Shown here: positions 24,920 to 36,100 of the stretch, piece by piece
How the letters are laid out: each line of letters starts with the position of its first letter
How positions within the stretch are numbered: the stretch's first letter is position 1
Position numbers and translations under genes: made by a program
The notes under the pieces: generated by a model
Databases searched by the model: none
Told to the model about the DNA's origin: nothing
What the model saw: the letters and a program-made list of their open reading frames with translations, nothing else
Source of the DNA: Echiichthys vipera
Taxonomy: Eukaryota; Chordata; Actinopteri; Perciformes; Trachinidae
Direction of reading: 5' to 3'
Length of the DNA stretch: 64,000 nucleotides
Assembly: GCA_963691815.1 (NCBI GenBank)
Contig: OY829652.1
Coordinates: 12,987,027-13,051,026 of the forward strand

Positions 24920-27900
24920 ATGAAGACACCTGGCATGGCGGTATTCAAGCAACAAAATGTGGACGATTTCTATGAAATTGGAGAAGAACTAGGAAGGTGA
25001 GTATCTTTCAGATATGTACAGCTGGAAATGTTTAATTCTGCTCATAAAAAAATGATCCTCCTCACTTTGTGTGAGTCAGAGTGATTCATTTCTCCACTGC
25101 ATGCCTCTTGACACAGTGGTCTTCATGCGTAGGCCTACCACAGTCTATGGTGTGTACTTATGCAAACAGCTGGCCTGTTTAAGCTTGAAATGAGGAGTGT
25201 CCGCCTGTGTTTAAGTAGGTTGAAGTTTACAGCGAGAGATAACGTTCCAAAAGTAAATACACTCTGAGAAAACAAGCTCTGTTTATGCATGATCTGTCCA
25301 GTACAGGAAACCGAATAAAATGTAATTTACTGCTTTTGCAAGAGCTGATTCGGGGTGTTTGATCAATGTGTTGAAGTTGAATGTTGAAGAGGAGTGTTAA
25401 TCGAGACAGACATCGAGGAAATTGTGTCCCATGGGGGAAATAGATTAAAGGAAGTTGGTGGGGGTGCAGGAGTGGATTGAGGAAGCTACAAATCCACACT
25501 GCACGGAAGGATGGCTTGGGTATGTGCACCACTTGCTAACAGATAGAAAGGGTGTGAAAGGAAAGTGTCCGACCTTTAACCTTTCACGAGTCAAAATATT
25601 AATTTACTGCACAGCTTCTTTGACACACCCTGACAGGACAACCCAACCCAAGCTTTCAAAATGGGTGCTCGAGCTGCATTTTCATATACTGTATTTTACA
25701 CTTTACACACCCCTGCATGAGTATGTGCCCCACTTGGGCCACCCCGGATAATAAAAACCTTTGATGCGCCACTGGCCATCAGGACTTCCATACGTTTGTG
25801 GTTCAATGCAATGACAGAGCAGAGACACAGAGAGGGCAGACCCAGAAACGCTGACCAATCAGAGCAGCAGACTGGGCTTTTTTCTAAAACGGAGCGTTTC
25901 AGACAAAGAGTGAATACAGGTGTATTCAGACAGATAGTATGAGAAAAATAATCTGTTTTTTAACATTAAAGCATGTAAACATGTTCCCGTAGAAACCCAA
26001 AAGACAAAGTTTGAAAATGAGAATACTATCGGACCTTTAAAAATCCTTTTTTAAAGCATTTGTAAAGTTAAGGTTAATAAAGAGTGTCTTATTTATCAGA
26101 GAGTAATACTGGTAAATGGAAGGCGTGGAAATGTGTTGTTTAAAGACTGACAATATCACTGAGTTGTGTTTGGGGGCTGGAAACATGTTGCTTGATAAGA
26201 CGACTCTGTTGCTGTGAGCTGAGTTGAGCACATGTTCAGCACTACTGCCATGGGATATAGAAAGCTGATGTGGTTAAAAGCCACAGCCTGCAACTGAAAA
26301 CGAGAAATGCTCTTTCAGTCACAGAATGAGTCTGAGAATTGTATCACCAATTCAGCTGCCGGAATGTTTTTGCTTATTGGTCTTCTGGCTTGTTTTGACA
26401 ACGTTGTAGTGAGTGTTGGATGATGCAGCCCACCCTGCCCACAGTGTGTGGGAGCCTCATGGGTTCAGACCTCTCCACTTTACGCCACTGTGGAACTGTT
26501 ACTCAATCGTCCTCTCGAGAGGTTGGGGAAATTTGATGATGGGAGCCAAAAACAGATCTGTGTTTTATTATTTAAAATGTTCTGTGCTCTATGGAATTGT
26601 TGAGCCATTCGTTACAGGAAAATAAATGAATCATACTGCCCCCCTATTGACAGATTTTAATGTCAAAGGGCCCCACGCAGTTGTTTCTTTACACTACTGA
26701 CGTGAGTTTTTGGTAAACCAAGCTGTAAAACAACCCCTTGCTTGAGATGTGAGGCATTTACTGACCTGTCTTACCATTTGAGTGATGACACTGATGATGA
26801 AATACAGTAGGAAGTGTCACAGTGTGATCCCACACCTGCCACCGGCCGTCCCACCAGACTGGTGAGACTGTTGTTAGCTGTTATACAAGTGACCGTCATT
26901 CTTCTCCATGTTTGGTCAAAACACCCGAGAATTTGTATTTCTTTACTACTGCCTTGCTAGATGCAATATACTGTGGCTGCCATTAATGAAAAAAAAACAA
27001 CATCTTTGATAGAAAAATTCACAGGATGCATCACTGGATAGGAAGTGCCATTGTCTTTGCATGCCTGAACAAAAATAAAAGGCTTGTAAACTTCCTCCTC
27101 ATTTTAAAAATCTGTCAATACTGCACTTACATCATAGTGGAGTTTGTGGTTTGTGTTTTAAGCCTCATGAGCGGCATGGCTCTAGAGATAGCAATGTCAG
27201 CCTGTCAGTCTTAGGGCTAGATATCATTTAAACAATTATGATACTATGACCGGTACGAGTGATACCGAAACCAAAAAAGTACTTCATTTGAAATAATCTT
27301 TCTGCATTTTATCCATTCATTTTTATCAGACACCACAGGCCTGTAGTATCTAGGCAAACTTTTGAACGTTCCGGTGACATCTCTACATGCTGAACTGCCC
27401 ACTCTGTCATACACACCAAATTCACCACACCACAGACTGTATGGGTTGTCCATGCTGCGGTAGTGGATCAATCCAGTGTCATTAAATTGAAGAAAGCTAT
27501 CGGTCGATACTTTAAAGGTATCGAGTAATGATACACAGCCCTAGTCAGTCGATCCAACACTTTGGTCCAAACTGAAATATCTTGATGACTATTGGATTGC
27601 AATTACATTTTGTAATTTTGTTTGACATTCATGGTCCCCAAAGGATGAATCCTACTGACTTAAATATGTGATTTACCACTAAATACTTGCAAAACGAACA
27701 TTCCCCTTCTATCTCAACTGAACTTTGTGTTTAGTGCTACTTAGCAAATGGCAGCATGCTAAAATGCTAGACTGAGATGGTGAACATGGTACAAAAAGTA
27801 TACCTGCTAAACGTCAACATGTTAGCATTGTCAGTGTGAGCATGTCAGCATGCCAAAGTTAGTATTTACATGACAGCCCCATTGTTTAAGTACAGTCTCA

Positions 27901-30900
27901 CAGAGCTGTCGGCCGTCTCATTATTGTACTGCGCAAATTTCTAGTTCCAACTGAATGCAGGAACACTGAAAAGGTCACATCACACCACACTTGATATGCA
28001 AAGTGTTTCTCAATTTGTCTCTGAGTTGTGTCTCTATTTGTTATTTCTGGAAATACTTGCCACGTTTTTGCAGAAGGAAATTAATTAGAGAAATGTTTTC
28101 AGGTTGCAGAAGTCTTTTGTCTTTGGAGAGAATGCAGGGAGGGCAGCGATGCACACTTAAAGCCACAGCCATCACAGAGTAGATGTGTTGAAGTGAAAAG
28201 AGCCGACAGTCGTGAGGCACACAGGTGCTGCTGATGAACACGGTAAAGAGCTAGAATTTCCTCTAAAGGGATTTACTGTACATGATGTATCTATAGCACG
28301 GACAAGGAGCGGGACAAGAGTGTGTGTGTATTCAGCTCTGAGGAACAGACATTCCTGCTGTTCAGTGGGTGAGAAATAGCGTTTATTCAGTGCAGCCTGA
28401 CACAGGGAACTCCACGTTGACCTCTTCCTGGAATTCCCATTTTGACACCCCATTACTGTCAGCAGACACTCATAGAGCCCCGCTACTCCACAGATGCATT
28501 GTCGACATTAGACCACTTCAAAACAAGTGGGAATCTAGAGTGTCGTGAACACTTCATGGGCATAAATGTTGAGATATTTCATGATAATAGCAGATAAAGG
28601 GTTTTCAAAAGTGACACGTTTTAGACCTTCAAGCTGCTTCTCCTCCACATTCGAGATCACAGATGGTCGGGTGGTTAGGGACAGGGCTTGGTCAATTATG
28701 AATCTGGCTGTCTTTGTCACGCCGCCCCAGAGGTTCAGTTGAGAAATGTGTTTAAATATTGGGCCGGCGCCACTTGTCCGAGCAGTACTCCAACCTTGTC
28801 TGAGGATAATGACCTTCAGCTGTTGGAAGTGGAAACTCTCCGGGGAGATGGTACTTTCAGCCCCACTGGCCCGGCTTAGAACTAAGACAGCCGGCACGCC
28901 TGGCCCGTTGTGGAATACCACTCCCCAGCATCACTGCTCTCACTGTTACTCTGCACCTCATAACAACACCAAAGTAAAGCCCTGTGCACTGACAGTTGTG
29001 CTGTGTACATCCTCACATTCTGTTCGGTCTTGTTTAACAGGCAAATCAAGGACGCTGTTACTGCTTCGGCCATGTGACACTTCCTCCCCTCAGAGCGCTT
29101 GATGTTTGTTTTTGCAAGTGGAATTTGTTGAGCGACTTACCCTCCTCCTCAGTTCACACATAAACGGAGTCATCTCGAACAGGGGTCGGCCTTTCAGGGA
29201 TGTCTCAGGGGTGGAAATATCCTCTGAATAGAACAGATGGAGGGAGCCTTTGAGAATCCACACTGCTGCTCTGCTTCAGCACCCCACCCACCCTGTTTTT
29301 TTATTTTTCCTTTGTGGCAGGTGTGTGACACTTTGAAGACCATTGTTACACTGTACACCCCCTCCTCTGTTGGGTCATATTCACACCAACATCTGATCTT
29401 GTCAGTGCCTTTGTTGCCTTGCAGTAAATGAGAGAGGTCCTGGAAGCTACTGGGGAATTAAATGAATATTTTTCAATACAGTCCAATACATGCGCCCTTC
29501 AACTAATACTAATGTGTGTTTGTGACACTTATAATCTAGTTTTCTTTCCAGAATGTGTCAAAGAAATGTGGATTAAGATATTTGAGGCCACAGTTTGCAG
29601 TGTTGCTGCCCTCGATTGCATAACAATATTGGACATTCCATCAAATATTTTGTCCTCCCAGTGTTATAGTCAATGAAAATCTGGGTGTGCATGGTCAAAG
29701 TACACCTCAGTAACTGTTTGTTTTTTTTCTTTGTACTAACATAACTTTTAAAAATAAAAGTCTTCAGTGAAGCAGCTCCCAGATGTAATTGTTGAGCTGC
29801 ACAGGACAGGGTGTGCCTCAAAAAAGAGCATACTGGCTCAACCGTCCCACACTAATGTGTAAAGGAAAGGTGACTTTTACTTTTGTGTCCCATCCCAAAT
29901 TTGTTTAGTGACGAGCTAGAGCAAATTTCTGTGTGGAATGAGTGTGGCAGGACCACAGCGTGTATCCATATGTTTTTGGTGAGCCTTTTTTCCTTCACCC
30001 CAGCAGCAGCAGAGATGTGGCAGGTGGAGTGTGGGCCTGTGGGCCAGGCTATTCTTAGCCCACTAGACATAATGATGATAGTGGACACAGACTGAACAGC
30101 CTCTCACAGGCACCCTGGAATCTCTGTGTGGACAGTTATTTCCAAAACATATGCCTGCCAGTCATTATCTGTGTCCTCACTCTGTGTGTTCTTTTACAAC
30201 CTCTAAAAATACAATGGGTTGAATAATTTGCAAAGGTATGCCGTAAACACTTCCGTCCACAGGTTTTACTATGTTTTATCCAATCACTAGTCACTTCTCT
30301 GTATGCATTCTTGACTGAATGTTCCTCTTCTATCTTGTCAAAGTTAACATTCATCGTCCCCACAACACTCGCCCTTGTGTCTTTCTGTGGCTTGTTACTG
30401 ACTGATCAGTGACAGAGAGGCTTGTTTTCAGAGTCTGAATGTATAGAGTGGGCAGGTCAGCCCACAGCAGCAGGAGTGGCAGCAGGCTAAGATTACAAGT
30501 GCTGATAATAAAGTCATGGAGACTCACACATATATTTAACGGGGCGACAGTGCTGGAAGATGTTTTCACTCTTCTCATTCAGTCTGTCAGTGGGTCAATT
30601 AGGAGTGAAATGACTGTGCAGTTATGTTAGGGGAGAGTAACAATAAAGTTTACTGGAGGAGTCGCTCCTGTCTGTAAGCTGAAATGCCCGTTTTTGGGTG
30701 AGTAAAGCTCAGGCTTTAAACTCTTTATCGAGATGCCATAATCACATGTCCACGGGCTGTAGCATGCAATACAAGAGCACAATGAAAAGTGAACAATAAT
30801 CCACTGAGAGATGGTCTCTAAGCCATACCTCTGTTGTGAAATAGTCTGAGTTTTGGGGATTTTTTTCAGTGGAATGATCTCTCAATGGTGGCTAGAAATT

Positions 30901-33099
30901 TGGCAGGAAGGTCGCTGGAGTGGGAGGATAGCAGCTCCCTTCACACTGCCGGCCTGTCTGATTGTTCTCTGTCTGGCAGGGAAACAGGAAGTGATGGACT
31001 GTACCTAAATATTTCAGCTGGTTTTGACATGCAGCTTCCTCCCTGACGTCTGTCTTCACCCGTAGCTACATCCTGTTGTTAATTGTTGAATTTCATTAGA
31101 AATTCGTCTTGAAAAATTCTACCTATAGTACCCTCAACACCAGAGACAAACAAAACGGTAATTAAGTAATTAAGATTAAGTAACACCTTCTTTTTTTCAT
31201 TCTTTTGTGTCTGCAGTGGGCAGTTTGCAATTGTCAAACGCTGTATAGAGAAAAGTACAGGCATTGAATATGCAGCCAAGTTCATCAAGAAGCGCCAGAG
31301 TCGGGCCAGCAGACGTGGCGTAAAAAGAGAGGAGATCGAGAGGGAGGTGGACATCCTGCAGCAGCTCCAGCACAACAACGTTGTGTCGCTGCATGATGTC
31401 TACGAGAACCGCACGGACGTGGTGCTCGTCCTCGAACTGTGAGTCACTAATGCATCACCATATCCGTACAATTAAATAATAGGTTTTGTTCCCGCTTGCC
31501 AAATTAAACTAGCGTTACACCCTTGGAACATCTGAACATCTACACAGAATTGTTCTTGTCCATGTCCTCATCTGTGCGTCCTACATAGATTGTTTGTTGA
31601 ATTTGCGTTTTGCTAGGATCACGTGTGCCAGATAGAAACCAATGCCAATGAGTCAATAAGGCTTGTGTTGTAAAAGAGGGCCCCGTTTGGGTCCAATGAG
31701 TGCCTGGCAACGTGAAGGGCTCAATTAGTTACTAAAAGAAAGCTCAGTTCAATCGAAGCAGGAGTGAACTGACTGACAGAACAGTTCCTGATAGATGCAG
31801 GATGAGACATAGTGCGTCATTCAGTCTGTTGTGTTTTCTTTGTGTGAATATAAAAGAACATTATCATGTTTACGGCTGCCAGCTGGTCAAAGGATGCTTT
31901 ATACCACTTTTCAGCAGCTTTTCAAGTATTTTCAAGTAACTGTTACCACAAACAAACATATCTAAGGCATCCTGAACCAGTGCATCCAAATCCTGAGAAG
32001 TCACTTTAGATAACTAGAGAGCCCTCATTCCAGATTATCTAAGCCCCCCAGGATGTGTCTCTGAGTGTGTGTTTGTTACAGGGTGTCTGGAGGAGAGCTG
32101 TTTGATTTCTTGGCTCAGAAGGAGTCTCTCAGCGAAGAGGAAGCAACTCGGTTTATCAAACAGATCCTAGATGGAGTCCAGTATCTCCACTCCAAGAGGA
32201 TCGCACATTTTGATCTGAAGGTACAACAGTCTCCATCTGTGCATCGCATGTCAATCTATACTTGTCTCGTGTTGAAGATGATATTCTTTACCTTCACGCA
32301 AGTACACTTAAGGTTGAGCGGGACATAATGTCAAATATATATAGCAGGTGTCTAATGACGACTACGTGGCGTTAGAGTTTCACTATTCTGAATCACACAT
32401 CCTTCCTGTTTTCTGTGGCTGAAGTCCAGACTCTCAGATACAGACACCACAAGGTTATCTCTTTGCTTTCAGACAGCAGTGTCGCCCACGCTGCTGATAG
32501 TTCACTGTCCTGTTTTTCTGCAGCTGCAGCTCCGCCTCACATTTAACACTTTTAATTTGGCTTATTAAGGAAAAAGAACACTCAGTGAAGAGCCTGAATC
32601 AAACCTGACTTTGACCTTCACTTCACAATGACAGATCTGTGTACTCATCTGTGCATAGCATTTGCTGTAAAATCAGGGTAAATCATTTGAGGAAAATGTT
32701 CAAACTTCTGTCCAGTCAGAACTTGCAACCTTTATATTGATTTGTTGGAATCCAAAGCAGCACAGTTTCTAAGGTCATGAATTAACAACTTGAGTCTTGT
32801 TTGTCTAATCCATCCAAAAAAACTAACAGAAATGTGTGCTGAACTATTTCCCCTAAAACCCATAAACATCGATTTGTCTGTTTTTACACTATTGCTTTTA
32901 TATATGGAATCTAAGGGGCTGTCATAAAACAAAATAAATCCGTAAAGGAGATAAATAAAGTATAATAAATAAAATAATGAATAAGTAAATAAGTGATTTA
33001 TATCCAAAAATATATTAGTATATATTTTTTTAAAATATGTAAACAACTGAACAAATACATATGGAAATTGATAAAATGTATTTATTAATTAATTATATA

Positions 33100-33137
<38 letters not shown>

Positions 33138-36100
33138 TGTCCACATTTTTTGTATTTACTTTATTTACATTTTTTATGTCACTCCTGTACCTCCATTATG
33201 CTAGCTGTTTTCTACTGTTTCCATTTTTTGTGCTAAGCTAGAGCAAGTTAGCCAGCTGCAAGCAGAAGCTTCTTAGTTAGAACTAACCCTTAATGTAAAA
33301 TGTCCAAGTTGAACTGTTGAACTTTTCCTTTAATAGTTTATTACTTTACACTGACAAGTGACTGTAACTGCTGCAATGTTTTTCTTTAATGCTAACGTGA
33401 AAGGCTTTAACCAGGTAACTTGTTTTACTCAGTGTTGTTTATGAATCGCCAAGTCTTGCTATAAGTAGAAATCTGCTAACGAATGTGGGTGTTTTGTTCT
33501 TTTTGCACTTCAGCCTGAAAACATAATGCTGCTGGACAGAAATGTTCCTCTACCCCGCATCAAACTCATAGACTTTGGACTGGCACACAAAATAGAAGCT
33601 GGGGCAGATTTCAAAAACATTTTCGGAACCCCTGAATTTGTTGGTAAGTGTTTTTATATGAGATGTGTTTGCAATGTAGGAGAGTTTAAGAGGAGGCTTG
33701 GTTTTTGGCCTGGCACTGGTTGTTATGCAGGAGTTTTTGCTGTCTATTTTCAGCTCCAGAGATAGTCAACTATGAGCAACTGGGATTGGAGGCAGACATG
33801 TGGTAAGAGCTTTTAATTACCTCTGACTCTGTTGCCTTCCACACAACACGCTGCAGTGCATACCTTTGGATTAACCTTGTGCTGTTTTTCACAGGAGCAT
33901 TGGAGTCATCACATATATACTGTAAGTTGGGAAGCTTCGTGATTATAATAAGAGAATCTTAATGCGCCGAGGAGAGATTATCGAGGACTATTTAAGTGAG
34001 TGTGTGAATGTTGTTTCAGTCTGAGCGGCGCTTCACCTTTCCTCGGGGACACGAAGCAGGAAACGCTGGGAAACATCTCGGCGATGGACTACGAGTTTGA
34101 CGAAGAGCTCTTCAGCAATACGAGCGAGCTGGCCAAGAGCTTCATCAGTCAGCTCCTGGTGAAGGACACGAGGTATAAGAACTGACAAACAGCTGAAGGC
34201 CAAAGGTCAAGTCTTGACGATTCCAATACAAAGCCCAGAATTAGAGGTTTCACTGCATTAAATCCCCAGTGCGGATAATGTGCAGACCTGATCCAAATGA
34301 GAATGAAAGGCCAGGCAGTCCACAGAAATCTAGAGCAAGGATTTAGGCACCTTTTGTTTTTGGTACACAATGATACACTGAATAAAACTAAATGAACATT
34401 ATCTATACTGTAAACTAATCCCAAGAAAAGCACTGTATGTCTTTCTCTGCACTGTGTGATCTTGCTCTTGTTGCTTAACATGTGTTTCCATTAAAATGCA
34501 CCTCCAGGAAACCAAATAGTCTTGTATTCCTGAGAGATTCACATCCCAAAGCATGACTGCTCAACATGTTCTGTGCGTCCAGTTGTTCTGGTGTATTTAC
34601 TTAGCTGCATTTACTTGCTCTCATCACTTTAGAAAACGGATGACCATACAAGACGCCCTCAACCATCATTGGATTAAGGTATGCGCTTGATTTGTGTGTT
34701 TTATGGCATGTATTTGTTCTCTCAATAACTACTGTGTTGAGCTTGTTTTTAACAGTTGATTTCAAAGGTAACATATGGGTAAGAGGTTCGTTTCTTATCA
34801 GAAAGGAAAGTCCATCTTTAAATATGCCAAATACCTATTGAGTTAATGCTCAAAAAGTCCACACTGACTAATTTTCTGTATGTTCTGGCTTGTTGCCGAA
34901 ACACATCACTGCACATCATTACACCACACCCCATCTCTGAGGATATTATTTTCACCCTTCACCTCAACACAAAACTTGGCTGCACAGATCTGGTATAGCT
35001 AGCTTTTGCAGTTTTAAGAGACCGAGCTGAAGACGTCACTAATTTTGTTTTTAATGGCATGGACATTTAACAACCTGTAATGTTGAAGAAGTCCAACATT
35101 AGCTGTTGAGATGCATGTAAACGGTGTTTCGCTGTGGAGACTTCGTCCTGTTTGGATACAAGCATGAAGCCAGGAAACATAACACCCTGAACGAGAATGT
35201 CTGTTGTTTTTGTGGCGCTCTTACCTGCCATGGCTTTGCGCTGTAGGGTCACACACTAATCCTACAGAGCCACATCTGCTGGGATATTCACCACTGTGTG
35301 TGTTTTCAAGATGCAACAATGAGACAGCCTCTCACTCAGTGTTCCCCCCCTCCACCCTTCTGTCTGAAGTCCTGTGGCGACATGGAAGAGGATATCGCTG
35401 CCCTTGAGGCTGAGAACAAATTGGAGCAGCTGAAGACGAAGCGTCTAAAGGAGTACACCATCCAGTCCCACTCCAGCATGCCCCAGAACAACACGTATGC
35501 CAACTTTGAGCGTTTTGCCCATGTGGTGGAAGACGTCAATCTGATGGAGACAGGGTTGTCAGAGGTGGCGGGAGCCCGCCACACTCTGCAGGGTGATATA
35601 GAAGCACTGTTCTCCATCTACAACGATAAGGAGGCCTGGTACAAGGAGGAGAGTGAGACTGCGAGGAAGCAGCTTTCCCAGGTCCGCTATGAGTTCCGTA
35701 AAGTGGAGGCCACAAGGAGGCTTCTGCAGGAGGACATAAGGTCTATAGATGCCAGCCTGGAGAGCATCAGTGGGAAGTACAGCCAGAGGGAGGGTCAGCT
35801 GGACGCTCTGAGGCAGGAGCTGAACTCTGAGCTGCAGTGGCTGCAGGAGGTGATGAGCTCTCTGCATCCAGAAGGAGCCAATGGCAGCATCCACAGCAGT
35901 AGTCTGAATACGGACGTGAAGCAGGCGCTGAAGGAGCTGCTGCTTCCGGCCTGCAGGAGGGAACTGTGCCCTGAGGCCAAACAGCCACTCACAGAGTCTG
36001 GCTTACACAAATAAAGACACACTTTCATTGATCTTAAACATCTTTTCTAAAAAATGAGGTGGTTTGAATTCAACACATTGATTTATTTTTTTAACAGCAC

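Noticed and set aside
35298..36014. Separate nested gene inside the dapk2 intron
   Set aside because: The phase-0 acceptor at 35370, the match of phase with exon 8, and the similarity to the ZIP kinase tail make it an alternative dapk2 exon; the first ATG lies in the intron part.
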